Source: Pseudomonadales bacterium (GTDB lineage Bacteria; Pseudomonadota; Gammaproteobacteria; Pseudomonadales; Azotimanducaceae). Taken from it: DNA of 64,000 bases. The first letter of the stretch is position 1; the number at the start of each line of letters is the position of its first letter. The stretch spans positions 124,001 to 188,000 of the forward strand of contig JACKNX010000001.1 of the NCBI GenBank assembly GCA_024234635.1, written 5' to 3'. The position numbers and the translations under genes are program-made. Shown here one piece after another: positions 34,643-44,403 of the stretch. Below the pieces are notes generated by a model, which ran no database searches, was not told where the DNA came from, and saw nothing but the letters and a program-made list of their open reading frames with translations.

Positions 34643-35476
34643 ATGAATCACCCGCGCAAAACCCTCATCGCCGCGCTGCAGAACTGCGCCGGACCCGACG
34701 TGGAAGCCAATCTCGCCGTGCTCGACACGCTCGGCAGGGACGCGGCAGGTGCGGGCGCTGAGGTGTTGTTCATCCCGGAAGCCTTCGCCTATCTCGGTCC
34801 GGACGACGGCAAGCAACGCATCCTGGAACCGCTGCCCGAAGGTGGCCCCATCCTCGAACGCTGCCAGCAGCTCGCCAGCGCCACGCGCACGCATGTCATC
34901 CTGGGCGGCTTTCACGAACGTACGAACACGCCTGGCAAGGCATACAACACCTGCGTGCATCTGGATCCCGACGGCACCATCGTGCGGATGTACCGCAAGA
35001 TCCACCTGTTCGACGTCGCGCTGGCCGACGGCACCCGTCTGGAGGAATCGGCGCGCACGCTGCCGGGTGACAAGGCAGTGACCACCGAACTGCCTTACGG
35101 CACGCACGGGCTCACCATCTGCTACGACGTGCGTTTTCCGGCGCTGTTCCAGCAACTGGCCGACATGGGCGCCATCGCCATGAGCGTGCCGTCCGCGTTC
35201 ACCGCCACTACCGGCAAAGCCCATTGGCACGTACTGCTGCGCGCCCGCGCCATCGAAGCCCAGAGCTATGTCATCGCGCCGGCGCAGCACGGCCACAACT
35301 GGGGCAAGCGCCGCTCATACGGACACAGCCTGATCATCGACCCGTGGGGACAGGTCCTGGCGGAACTCCCAGAAGGGGATGGTTTCATCACCGCGGAGAT
35401 CGACCCCGCGGAAGTGCAGCGGGTGCGGTCGGAGTTACCAAGCCTCACGCACAAACGCACGTTCAGCCCCGACTGA
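34643..35476 (+). CDS. Nitrilase-superfamily carbon-nitrogen hydrolase (Nit1-like amidase)
   Basis: This 277-aa CN hydrolase carries the full catalytic triad: E46 (FIPEAFAY), K119 (YRKIHLFD) and C160 (TICYDVRFP). The pattern KIHLFDV and YDVRFPALFQQLADMGA is close to the Nit1/deaminated-glutathione amidase group, which cleans up transamination side products of glutathione. Substrate assignment is by resemblance only. GGAGGTATAG precedes the ATG. It may share a transcript with the gene 47 bp upstream. Confidence 0.9.
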   Translation: MNHPRKTLIAALQNCAGPDVEANLAVLDTLGRDAAGAGAEVLFIPEAFAYLGPDDGKQRILEPLPEGGPILERCQQLASATRTHVILGGFHERTNTPGKAYNTCVHLDPDGTIVRMYRKIHLFDVALADGTRLEESARTLPGDKAVTTELPYGTHGLTICYDVRFPALFQQLADMGAIAMSVPSAFTATTGKAHWHVLLRARAIEAQSYVIAPAQHGHNWGKRRSYGHSLIIDPWGQVLAELPEGDGFITAEIDPAEVQRVRSELPSLTHKRTFSPD

Positions 35477-35542
35477 TACCCACCGCACCAGGGCGTCACC
35501 GCACGGGTGGCAAGCCACCGCCACCGAGTTCACGACGCTCCT

Positions 35543-36352
35543 TCAAGCCGCACGCCGCACGGCCGCGTCCAGTCCTGCCCGATCGTGGTGCACGGCAGAC
35601 ATGAGGTCGTAGAGCCTTTGTGTCGCCTCCGCCACGGCTGTTCCCGCCGCGAATCGCACGGGCGGCAGAATCGTGGCATGCGCGGCGCCTTTCACCACGT
35701 CGCGCTGACCTTTCGGCCGTAGCTGTTTCAGACCATCCAGATACATCGGCACGACAGGAACACCGTTTTCCAGCGCCAGGATGCTTACACCGTGCTTGAA
35801 TTCCCCGAGCGCCGAGGACGTGGCGCGTGTGCCCTCCGGAAACAGGAACACATGCTGCCCTTGCTGCAACAGCCACGCCGCATAGGCGAGTGCGCGCTTG
35901 CCGCCGCCGCGCAGAATCGGGAAGTTGCCAAGCGCCAGCGACTGATACCAGGGCTGCAGCACCAGCTTTTTCCTGCCACGTACGTACCAGCGATCCTGGG
36001 CTGCGCCGAGATAGAGATTGCGCCGCACGTGTTCCGGCAGCGCCGCCATCACCAGCAACGTGTCGAGATGGCTCTGGTGATTGCCGATGAACAGACATGG
36101 TTCATCGAGCGTTTCGAGGTGTTCCGCACCTGCCACGGTAACTGAGGTGAACGCCTCGTTACTCCAGCGTGTGTACGCGTGCCACCGCAAGCCTCTGCGC
36201 AGCGCCTTTGCCCATGGTTGAATCTGCCATGGGTGAGGACCGGCGTAGCGGGATTCATCCTGCTCGTACAGGGTGGGAACCTTCTTCTTCCGAACACTGA
36301 CGATTTTCGTCGCGCTGACGTCCGCACCGGTTCCCGAGTCATTTCCGGTCAT
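35543..36352 (-). CDS. PlsC-like 1-acylglycerol-3-phosphate O-acyltransferase
   Basis: This 269-aa acyltransferase has the H-x4-D catalytic motif at H92-D97 (IGNHQSHLDTLL) and motif III FPEGTRAT, with GGGKRALAYAAWLL between them. Members acylate lysophosphatidate or other glycerol- or sterol-linked acceptors at the membrane. A basic N-terminal lead (SVRKKKVPTLYEQDESRY) precedes the domain. The start at 36352 has AGGAGG five bases upstream. It is convergent with the amidase gene. Confidence 0.85.
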   Translation of the reverse strand: MTGNDSGTGADVSATKIVSVRKKKVPTLYEQDESRYAGPHPWQIQPWAKALRRGLRWHAYTRWSNEAFTSVTVAGAEHLETLDEPCLFIGNHQSHLDTLLVMAALPEHVRRNLYLGAAQDRWYVRGRKKLVLQPWYQSLALGNFPILRGGGKRALAYAAWLLQQGQHVFLFPEGTRATSSALGEFKHGVSILALENGVPVVPMYLDGLKQLRPKGQRDVVKGAAHATILPPVRFAAGTAVAEATQRLYDLMSAVHHDRAGLDAAVRRAA

Positions 36353-36732
36353 GTGGGCCTCCTGTGCCGTACCTGTGGATCTTCTGCCTGGGAGGGGATA
36401 TCCCGACTTGCCTCATATCCCGACTTGCCTCATATCCCGACTTGCATCATGCAAGGCGCAGGCCAGGTTGTGGCAGGACCCGATCGTTGCAGGCACGCAC
36501 CGTTCTGTAGCGTGCCCCGGGTACCTGCACCAGTCCGGCGCGGAAATCACTTTGACGAGGAATGATGTCAGCGTCGTGTCAGTCGTATCCGTCGACCGTC
36601 AGCCCGCGTGGCAGCGCCCGCGGGCTCCCCGGGGAACCACGGGAGTATCGGTGCGAACGCAGCATCTCCGGCGCGATGGCATCGGCTCGTTGACACTTAC
36701 GTTGATACGTTCCGTTGATATTTGATGACAAT
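36353..36732. other. Intergenic region with a short tandem repeat
   Basis: About 380 bases between the acyltransferase start and the end of the broken DUF885 gene. It contains a 17-bp triplicate repeat (listed separately) and nothing else gene-like. Confidence 0.5.
36398..36448. repeat. 17-bp direct repeat, three tandem copies
   Basis: ATATCCCGACTTGCCTC occurs at 36398-36414 and 36415-36431, and with one change (CATC end) at 36432-36448. The copies are head-to-tail with no spacers, which rules out a CRISPR array. It lies upstream of the acyltransferase and could mark a protein-binding site or simple slippage. Confidence 0.9.
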
Positions 36733-38449
36733 TCAATGCACGGAAAGCGCCGCCATCACCGCCTCCACGGCATCTGCCGGACTGACAGCAGCCCCTGGGC
36801 GATGACCGCATCGTGGAAGGCTCGCTGATCGAAGGCATCGCCAGCCAGATCGTCCTTCGGTGCGCAGCGCCATCCAGCTTCTGATAGCGTAGTAGTAGGC
36901 CGTGGCCTGACCAGGCATACGATACGCATAGCGATCCGCCTCCGACGCCCGCCGCTGGCCGGCGACATCGCGAGTGCTCTTCCAGAAACGCGCGGCGTCA
37001 TCACGCGTCATGCGTCCCGTATTCACCATCGGATCCAGAACTTGTGGGCCGCGCGCGCCGAACTACGGGAATACAGGCTGAAAGCTGGCGCTTCCAGCGG
37101 CGGGTGTTCGTACATCACCGCTTTAAGCGTGGCCCCAGCCCTCACGTTGTTGGCGCTGTTGGCAGGCAGACAGCAGGCAGAATGATGACACCCGTTTTCC
37201 ACCATCAGAATAGGTGCAGCTCGTGAGCCGGACGCCTCGCCGACGGTGGGCGTCGAACGATGCCGTCGCCCGATTAAAATCGTCCCATCTGCGCGCCCTC
37301 GCCTGACCGGGGTTGGACTGCGCTGGTCGCCGTACTGGCGGTGTGCCGATAAGCTGTGGGGGCTCGCCAGACGATGCCGGCGTGGCCGCGGTTCCGCTGG
37401 TCGCCGGGCGGATGGACGCGGCACGCTCCGGCAGCGTCACGATCTTTCTCCGCCGGATGATGGCTTCGAGTTCCCTTCAGCCGTCAGTGTGAACATAAGC
37501 AGCATCCGGTGCAATCGTCTGCTGCTTCAACTGGCGGATGTGGATACGAGGTCCGCTTCCTTCGCCATTGCGTGCACGATCTGCCGCGCCGCACTGGCCT
37601 TCATCTCGGAGCGTTCGCCTGGTGCCGCCGCCTGTGCCTGCTCGATCAGCGCTCCGGCGTTTCCCAGCTTGCGCCAAACTGTTTCAGGTTGTCCGCATAC
37701 AACTCTTCTGGCAGCCCGATTATCGCGTGCACGCAGCGGATCTGCGCACGCCTTTACCACGCCGCGTGGCCGTTCAGTTGTTTTCGAAGCGCGGCGAACA
37801 GGCGCTTCTCAATCCTTCAGCCCCCGCCCGCTCAGCTGGCGCATGCACCCGCAATGAAGCGCCAGCGCGTTCGTCGAATCGTTCTCCCGCTTCCACCGCG
37901 CGCCGGGGGCAATGAGACCGGCGTCATCGTCGCTCGCGCGCCAGGGCCTGCGCCTGATCGACCAACGGCGCAAACCCACGGCTTCCGGAAGCCCCGCATA
38001 CCGGCGCAACCTGATCAGCGCAGCCGCGGCAGGAAAGCGTCGTGCGCGGATCGGCAGCCGATTGAACGGAAACAGAGCCTTCATGCAGCGCAGCGCCAGG
38101 GCGCGCCAGGACGATGATCCGATCTCCCGCGAGGCAATCAATCCGCCGACTGACGCAGGATGGCCGGGTCTGGCGCACCCTGGTGTCCGTCGCTTCCACC
38201 AGCGCACAGCATCGCGCGTCAGGAGTGGCGCGATCAGCGGTCTGCTCGCGCGCGTGCAGGTTCGGCCGGAGTCATGACCCACGCGGTATCGAACTCACGC
38301 TGAGGCCCACGCGGCTGATGCCTCCAGCTGGAACGCGGCATGTGCTTTCAATGCAGCAAGCGCATGTGCATGCTTTCGGCGATCCACGCTGCCGGCATGA
38401 CCGCCATGTTCGCCATCAACAAGCCTGCCGCCACCAAAATCCACCGCAT
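36733..38449 (-). pseudogene. DUF885-family protein, multiply frameshifted
   Basis: On the minus strand a strong ribosome site (AGGAGG at about 38459-38454) precedes ATG 38449 and a signal peptide (WILVAAGLLMANMAVMPAA). About 570 codons follow, spread over all three frames. C-terminal blocks typical of DUF885 (a putative zinc peptidase-like family) remain: TLKAVMYEHPPLEAPAFSLY, RAAHKFW, VNTGRMTRDDAARFW, then RYAYRMPGQATAYYYA and, in another frame, FDQRAFHDAVIAQGLL. Residues are conserved inside each piece, so the damage is mainly single-base indels. The first frame ends soon after the signal peptide. It could be a decayed gene or an error-rich consensus. Confidence 0.75.
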
Positions 38450-38537
38450 ACGAACCTCCTTCACACCCGAACCGGGTTACCCGACCAATACCCTTGACTG
38501 ATAGAATCAGCCGCAAACCTGACAGCACGGGCCAGCC

Positions 38538-39590
38538 ATGTCCAGCACCTCGGGCCGTAGCATCCTCATTGCCGCGGCGCTTGTCGTCTACTTCGCCGCC
38601 GGGCGCAGGGGAGCTCGTCATCCGTTCCTGCTGGCCGCCTTCATCGCCACCATCGCCGCGCCGCCGTGTTCTGGCTGGAACAGCGGCGCATATGCCCCAG
38701 AGTATTGCCATCACGCTGGTGATACTGGCTGTCGTCCAGCCTGCTACAATTCAGGTGTCAGCGCGCTGGTTTACCCAGTCCGCCAATGCCTTTACAAACA
38801 AGCTGCCTTTCTGCAGGAACGCCTGAACGCGCTGCTAGACACCACGCTCATCTGGCTGCACGCAGCTGGAACCTCGAGATTCGAAAGACTTCCTGCGCGA
38901 CGCTACCTGAACGTCGGCATGGCGCGCTCGACATGGCAGGCAACCCCAACACCCTGAAGGCCCTGAGCAACGCACTCCTTGTGGCATGCTTATCCTGCTG
39001 GTGATTTATCTTCATCCTCGCCGAAGCCTCCAGCTTTCCGCGCAAGCTGCGGGAGGTGATGACCAATCCCGACAAGCCTGCCGCACTTTTGCGCGTTTCG
39101 CCGACAACGTGAACCGCTACATTGGCATCAAGACCACGGTAAGCGCACTCACCGGGCTGCTGGTGTGGCTGGCGGCACCTGGTACTGATCGGCGTGGATT
39201 TCCCGTGCTGTGGGGAATCCTCGCCTTCCTGCTGAACTACGTGCCCAACATCAGCTCCATCATCGCGCCACCGGCCGTCATCCTGGCACTGGTGCCGGAT
39301 GGGTTGTCGGCGCCCTGCTGGTGACGGGCATATTCGTTGCCATCAACATGTGGTGATGGGCCGGCGTCATCGAACCGCGCTTCATGGGCCCCGGGGTCTC
39401 GGCCTGTCCGCTGGTGGTGTTCCTGTCCCTGGTGTTTCCACCAGGGCTGGATGCGCAGGGCCCGTGGGTATGTTGTTGGGCAATACCTCACCATTACCGC
39501 CAAGATTGCCCTGGAAGCCAACCCCGGCACCGCCTGGCTGGCGCCGTCTGCTCGGCCCCGCCGATGCTGCCGGCAGCAATCACGCCAACG
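38538..39590 (+). pseudogene. AI-2E family transporter (YdiK/PerM-like), multiply frameshifted
   Basis: Starting at ATG 38538 (SSTSGRSILIAAALVVYFA), the recognisable order of an AI-2E-family membrane transporter appears across three frames: LLAAFIATIAAP, PQSIAITLVILAVV, a coiled segment KLPF..ERLNALLDTTLIWL, a run around SSFPRKLREVM, RFADNVNRYIGIKTTVSALTGLLVWLA, FPVLWGILAFLLNYVPNISSIIAP, EPRFMGPG, PLVVFLSLVF and TITAKIALEANPGTAWLA. An intact member has about 350 residues and eight helices. Here the reading frame changes many times, so no full product can be made as written. It is divergent from the DUF885 gene; hisC follows directly. Confidence 0.75.
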
Positions 39591-39597
39591 CCGGTAC

Positions 39598-40686
39598 ATC
39601 GCGACGTACGTCCGCAGCAACATCGCCGCCATGCGGGGTTACACCTGTTCGTTGAACAGCCCCAGGACCCGCCGCACCATCAAACTCAATACCAATGAAA
39701 ATCCGTATCCGGCCAGCCCCGCCGTGCAGGCGCGCCATGCGCGGCACTCGGCGTGGACGCACTGCGTCGGTATCCCGAACCGACCGCCGCCGACTGCGCG
39801 AAGCGCTGGCGGCTGCGCAGCCTGTTGCAGGAACACTTCATCCTCGTCACCAACAGCGGTGACGAAGCCTGCGCCTGCTCACACCGTTCGTCGATCCGGG
39901 CGCCCACGTTCTCCATGGCCACGCCCAGCTACTCGCTGTACAGCGTGCTGGCGCGAATCCAGGATGCAAGCTGCACTCCCGTGCCACTGTTGCCAGACTG
40001 GACCATGCCTGCGGTTTTATCGGCGCGCAGTTCAAGGCCGCCGGAACACGCCTGGCCTGCCTGGTGAATCCACACGCGCCATCCGGCAGCCTGACAAGCC
40101 CGGCGGCCACGGCTTAGGCGCCATCCCTGCTGACCATGGATGGCGTGCTGCTGGTGGACGAGGCGTACGTGGACTTCGTGGATCCAGCACGCACGACGCC
40201 ACCGCGCTGGTGCGGGAACACGACAACGTGCTGCTGCTGCGCACGTTCAGCAAGGTTACGGTCTGGCCGGTCTGCTGACTGGGCTATCTCGTGGGTGCGC
40301 CTTCGCTGATCGAGCCGATGATGTGGAAGACCCGCATTGGCTACAACATCAATGGCCTCAGCCAGGCCGCGGTCTTTACTTTGCGCCATCCAGGGGACCG
40401 AGCCTACGCACAGAAACCTGGGCAAGGAGTTCGCGGTGAGCGCGCACGCATTGCCGCCGTTCTGGAAAACCTGGCACTGCCCAGCCCGCCGAGCGAGAGC
40501 AATTTCCTCCTCGTCACTGTCACGGGCGGTCCCGAAGCCGCGCGCGCACTGTACGAAGGTCTCAAGGCAAGCCACATCCTGGTGCGTTATTTCGACACCC
40601 CGGAACTGGCGGACAAATTGCGCATCACCATCGGCACGCCAGCGGAAAACGATGCACTGGTCACCACGCTGAAAGCGCTGTTGTAG
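39598..40686 (+). pseudogene. hisC: Histidinol-phosphate aminotransferase, multiply frameshifted
   Basis: The HisC order is clear but split over frames: YVRSNIAAMRGYT, TIKLNTNENPYPASPAV, ALRRYPEPTAAD, FILVTNSGDEA, SYSLYSVLA, GVLLVDEAYVDF, VLLLRTFSK (PLP-Lys region), LGYLVGAPSLIE, IGYNINGLSQAAVF, then one long clean frame SPPSESNFLLVTV to the stop at 40686. An in-frame TGA occurs at 40276 beside the PLP-Lys block. HisC makes histidinol phosphate from imidazole acetol phosphate and is needed for histidine synthesis, so a truly dead copy would imply a second hisC elsewhere. The exact start near 39598 is an estimate. Confidence 0.78.
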
Positions 40687-40699
40687 AGGCTATCGGCAC

Positions 40700-41437
40700 G
40701 TGTTTCCCATCCGCGACGAAAACCCCACCCAGTACAAGCCGGTTGCCACCCTCGTGCTGATCGGTCTCAACGTTGCGGCCTGGGTGTTGCTGCAGGGGCT
40801 TGGTACCGAACCCGCGCTGACCCGCAGCGTCTGCACGTTCGGCCTGGTACCCGCCGACGTGCTGGACGTGGCGGTCACCGGCCAGCGGCTCTGCCCGCCC
40901 GGCTACAGCGACGGCTGGCTGGGCGTGCTCACCAGCATGTTCATGCACGGCGGCTGGATGCACATCATCGGCAACATGTGGTTTCTGTGGGTGTTCGGCG
41001 ACAACGTGGAAGATGCGATGGGCCGCGCACGCTTCGTCATCTTCTACGTGCTGTGCGGCATTGGTGCCGCGCTGGCGCAGATGGTCTCCTCGCCCGGCAG
41101 CGCCATTCCCATGGTGGGCGCCAGCGGCGCGATCGGCGGCGTGATGGGCGCCTACGCCGTGCTCTATCCCAGGGCACACGTGATCCTGCTGGTCTTCCTC
41201 GGCTTTTTTGTCACCACGGTGGCCGTGCCCGCCATTTTCATGCTCGGCTACTGGTTTCTGCTGCAACTGCTCAGCGGCGCCATGGCGCCATCGCATGTCG
41301 GCGGCGTGGCGTTCTGGGCGCACGTGGGTGGATTTGTCGCGGGCATGGTGCTGGTGTTTCCGTTCCGGCGTCCGGAACGCGTGGACTGGCGGCGACGCCA
41401 GGGCCCCAGCCACAACGCCCGGCATCGCTGGTTTTGA
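40700..41437 (+). CDS. Rhomboid-family intramembrane serine protease
   Basis: This 245-aa membrane protein is a rhomboid protease. The catalytic Ser142 lies in VGASGAIGGVMG and His208 in FWAHVGGFVAG; HGGWMHIIGNMWFLW is the conserved L1/TM2 element with the oxyanion-side His and Asn. About six or seven hydrophobic segments are present. Rhomboids cut substrates within the membrane; the target here is unknown. Start GTG at 40700 begins MFPIRDENPT, a usual N-terminus. It is the first intact gene after the frameshifted stretch. Confidence 0.93.
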   Translation: MFPIRDENPTQYKPVATLVLIGLNVAAWVLLQGLGTEPALTRSVCTFGLVPADVLDVAVTGQRLCPPGYSDGWLGVLTSMFMHGGWMHIIGNMWFLWVFGDNVEDAMGRARFVIFYVLCGIGAALAQMVSSPGSAIPMVGASGAIGGVMGAYAVLYPRAHVILLVFLGFFVTTVAVPAIFMLGYWFLLQLLSGAMAPSHVGGVAFWAHVGGFVAGMVLVFPFRRPERVDWRRRQGPSHNARHRWF

Positions 41438-41537
41438 CGCCCGAGCGCCCGGAAATCCGCGGTGCGGCCGGTCCGCAAGGACTGGTAACCTTCACCATTG
41501 ACGAGAAAACACCGTATCTGCCATAGGAGGCACCCCG

Positions 41538-42443
41538 ATGACCCAGTTACCCGCCGTCAGCCTGGCGGCCGTCCCCGGCCGCCGTCGCGCCATCATCGAC
41601 CTGGCCGTGGAAATCGAACGCCGCGGCTTTCCCGGCATTTTCGGGCCGAGTCTCGGGGACAGCCTGTCGCTGTGCACGGCCATTGCACTACAGACGAAGG
41701 AAGTCATTTTCGGCACGAGCATCATGCCGATCTACTTCCGCCAGCCGGCGGACTTCGCCGCCACGGCATCGTTCATCCACGAAGTGAGCGGCGGCCGCTT
41801 CCGGTTCGGCGTCGGCGTCAGCCACGCACCGGCGCTGAATCGCCTCGGCATCACCGCCGGCAAGCCGCTGAGCGACATGCGGAAATTCGTGGACGACATG
41901 CGCAAGGCACCGCGCGTAGGTGAACTGCCACCCATCGTGCTCGCAACGCTGCGGGACAAGATGATCAATCTGGCCGAGGAAATCGGTAACGGCATGGTGT
42001 TCGCCAACGGTGCGCGCTCGCACATGGCGCATTCGCTCGGTGTGCTGTCGCCGGCGGCACGCAACAACCCGGATTTCTTCATCGGCAACATGATTCCCAC
42101 CTGCATCAGCGACGACCGCGCGGCTGCCGCCGCGGTGAATCGCCGCACGCTCACCTCCTACGCGCTGCTGCCGAATTACCGCAACTACTGGAAGGAAGCG
42201 GGCTACGTGGAGGAGATGACTGCCGTTGAGAAGGCCATCGCCGACAAGGACCTGGACCGTATCCCGGAATGCCTGAGCGACAGATGGCTGGCGGATACCA
42301 CGCTGTTCGGCACGGCGAGCGAAGTGCGCGAGGGCATCGAAGCGTGGTTCGACGCCGGCATCCGCACGCCGATCATCGTGCCGTCGTCAGCGGCCGGCAA
42401 TCAACTCAAGGCGTTCGAAGAATTCTTCGCGCTCTGGAAGTAA
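41538..42443 (+). CDS. Luciferase-like (LLM class) flavin-dependent oxidoreductase
   Basis: This 301-aa TIM-barrel protein resembles the F420/FMN luciferase-like group: IERRGFPGIFGPSLGDSLSL, FGTSIMPIYFRQPADFAATASFIHEVSGGRFRFGVGVSHAP and the C-terminal FGTASEVREGIEAWFDAGIRTPIIVP. Such enzymes oxidise or reduce small substrates with FMN or F420; I cannot choose. GGAGG precedes the ATG (taGGAGGcaccccgATG). It begins a tight run with the phosphatase and ABM genes. Confidence 0.86.
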   Translation: MTQLPAVSLAAVPGRRRAIIDLAVEIERRGFPGIFGPSLGDSLSLCTAIALQTKEVIFGTSIMPIYFRQPADFAATASFIHEVSGGRFRFGVGVSHAPALNRLGITAGKPLSDMRKFVDDMRKAPRVGELPPIVLATLRDKMINLAEEIGNGMVFANGARSHMAHSLGVLSPAARNNPDFFIGNMIPTCISDDRAAAAAVNRRTLTSYALLPNYRNYWKEAGYVEEMTAVEKAIADKDLDRIPECLSDRWLADTTLFGTASEVREGIEAWFDAGIRTPIIVPSSAAGNQLKAFEEFFALWK

Positions 42444-42447
42444 CGTC

Positions 42448-42963
42448 ATGAGCGGGCAGCGTCTGTGGCTCATCCGCCATGCCAAGTCCGACTGGGCGCA
42501 GGGCGCGAAGGACATCGACCGCCCGCTGAACGAACGGGGCCGCCGCGACGGCCCCTTCATGGCTGAATGGCTGCACGGACAACCGCATGCGGCAACCTGG
42601 CTGTGGACCAGTACGGCACTGCGTGCGCGTGAGACCGCCGCGTACGTCGCCCGCGCGTGGGAACTCGATGACAAGGTCGTGGTGCAGGAACCGCAGCTTT
42701 ACCTCGCCAGCCCCACCGCGGCGCTGGAAGTCATTCGCGGCACACCGGCGGACGCGACCAGCGTGGCCGTCGTGTTCCACAATCCCGGCATCACGGACCT
42801 GGTGAACCTGCTCGCGGGGCGGCAGGTGCTGGACAACCTGCCGACTTTCGGCATTGCCGAGTTCAGTACGTCGCTGCCCTGGGCGGAGGTGCACTACTCC
42901 AGTTTCGAACTGGAACGGGTCGTGTCGCCGAAGGCGCTGAGACTGCTGGACGGGGGACGGTAG
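42448..42963 (+). CDS. SixA-like histidine phosphatase
   Basis: This 171-aa phosphoglycerate-mutase-fold protein has the catalytic R10-H11 in LIRHAKSDWAQG and the second His region in VVFHNPGITDLVNLL, with RARETAAYVAR between. SixA-type enzymes act on phosphohistidine of phosphorelay proteins or on small phosphoesters. It lies 4 bp after the oxidoreductase stop and 10 bp before the ABM gene. Confidence 0.87.
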   Translation: MSGQRLWLIRHAKSDWAQGAKDIDRPLNERGRRDGPFMAEWLHGQPHAATWLWTSTALRARETAAYVARAWELDDKVVVQEPQLYLASPTAALEVIRGTPADATSVAVVFHNPGITDLVNLLAGRQVLDNLPTFGIAEFSTSLPWAEVHYSSFELERVVSPKALRLLDGGR

Positions 42964-42972
42964 GAGAAAATC

Positions 42973-43257
42973 GTGGGCGCACTGCGTTTGTCCGGTCATA
43001 TCGTCGTGCCACCCGAGGATCTCGACGCAGTACTGGCGGAACTGCCAATCCACATTCAACTGACCAGGGAAGAGCCGGGCTGTCGGGCATTCTCCGTCAG
43101 GCAATCCCCGACTGATTCCAGGCGGTTCGATGTCGCCGAGGAATTTGTGGACAGGGAAGCCTTCGAGATGCACCAGCGGCGCGTGCGTGCGTCGCGCTGG
43201 GGAGACATTACGCGCAACGTGACACGCCACTACGAGATCACCGAACTCGCCGGCTGA
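42973..43257 (+). CDS. Small ABM-fold monooxygenase-like protein
   Basis: This 94-aa protein shows the ABM pattern: LSGHIVVPPEDLDAVLAELP, TREEPGCRAFSVRQSPTDSRRFDVAEEFVDREAF and the C-terminal His-containing RASRWGDITRN. GTG at 42973 follows AGGAGA. It completes a compact three-gene unit with the LLM oxidoreductase and phosphatase. Like the protein at 19752-20087 it may oxidise a quinol or aromatic compound; no substrate can be named. Confidence 0.78.
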   Translation: MGALRLSGHIVVPPEDLDAVLAELPIHIQLTREEPGCRAFSVRQSPTDSRRFDVAEEFVDREAFEMHQRRVRASRWGDITRNVTRHYEITELAG

Positions 43258-43303
43258 CGCCCTCGCCCACGCCCATGCCAAGGTGGCGACGGGAGCGCAA
43301 CAC

Positions 43304-44254
43304 CTACACTCCGCCGGGCAGACCCTGGCTGGCGGCAAACGCGGCCGAATACACACCATCGGACGATCTCACCGCTTCGGACCAGTCGGCCCACATGTCA
43401 ACGGACACCGGCTGGCACCGAAGCGCATCGAAATCCGTTCGCCAGAAGTCCGCCAGCACCGCCTCGCGAATGCTGTCGCCGTAGTTGTGCCCCGCCATGT
43501 GCGCCAGGCGGTGGTGCCAGAACACCACGTCACCGGCACGGCCATGGCAGGCAACCGCGGGTCCGTCACGATTGAGCCGCGCCACCTCAGCCAGGTAGGC
43601 GGGTGAATGCACGATTCCCCTGAGCGACGGCAGGTGGTCGTAATACGGGATGCGCGGCTGGTCGTAGCGCAGCGCGCACAGCGGAAACAGACGCGCATGG
43701 GAACCGGGCCACACCGTGAACGCGCCGCCATCCGGACCGATGTCCGCCAGCAGACCGACCACACCCAGCTGCATGGGATGACCATCGGTATGGCACGATG
43801 GTGGCTGCTTCGGCACATCGCCGTAAGGCAACGTGCAATACACACCGCGCGCCGCCTCGGTCCCGAGCGCCGGATCAACAGGCCCGTCCGGCCACGCCGG
43901 CCCCCTGCTGCCCATAGGCACGCCATCCTGGGTGACCGCGCGAAGCGTGCCGCCCAGCAACTGCGCTGCGATCGATTGCACGGCTTCACCATAGATGAGA
44001 TCGATGACTGCCGGGGAGACGCCAAGCGCCCGATTCAGCCAGCGATAGCCCTGCCGGAAACGGACGCTGTCCGTGGACTCCTCCGCGGGCGCGAACGGGC
44101 CGACGGGATTCGCCTGCAGCCGGTCGCGCACCCTGGCGGGCAGGTCTTCCCACATGCGCGCGCGTACGCCTTCACAGGCCTGCACGTCCAGCAGACCGCG
44201 AACGATCAGGTAACCCTGCGTGCGAAAGAACGCAATCTGTTCATCTGCAAGCAT
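43304..44254 (-). CDS. Phytanoyl-CoA dioxygenase (PhyH) family protein
   Basis: This 316-aa Fe(II)/2-oxoglutarate enzyme begins MLADEQIAFFRTQGYLIVRGLLD, the usual PhyH N-terminus. The first iron His/Asp pair lies in CHTDGHPMQLG and the distal His in FWHHRLAHMAG, followed by an Arg that would bind 2-oxoglutarate. PhyH-type enzymes hydroxylate the alpha carbon of branched acyl-CoAs or other small molecules. ATG 44254 is chosen because the upstream extension has no family resemblance. It is divergent from the acyl-CoA dehydrogenase. Confidence 0.86.
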   Translation of the reverse strand: MLADEQIAFFRTQGYLIVRGLLDVQACEGVRARMWEDLPARVRDRLQANPVGPFAPAEESTDSVRFRQGYRWLNRALGVSPAVIDLIYGEAVQSIAAQLLGGTLRAVTQDGVPMGSRGPAWPDGPVDPALGTEAARGVYCTLPYGDVPKQPPSCHTDGHPMQLGVVGLLADIGPDGGAFTVWPGSHARLFPLCALRYDQPRIPYYDHLPSLRGIVHSPAYLAEVARLNRDGPAVACHGRAGDVVFWHHRLAHMAGHNYGDSIREAVLADFWRTDFDALRCQPVSVDMWADWSEAVRSSDGVYSAAFAASQGLPGGV

Positions 44255-44403
44255 GCGGGGATGGTATGGCGATACGCAGTGGATGCCAAACCGCGCGGTC
44301 GACCCCATTGGTCCTCGCGTAGTCCGGGCAGCGATCCAGCCATCGCATCTTGTCCCTGCTCGCGGCACACTACGACGCGACACACCGAGAAGGAGAGAGA
44401 CCC

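Noticed and set aside
36398..36448. A CRISPR array
   Set aside because: The three 17-bp copies abut with no spacers, and there are no cas genes.
40114..40575. A 153-codon minus-strand gene inside hisC
   Set aside because: The plus strand carries hisC blocks across all of it; the minus frame has no domain or ribosome site.
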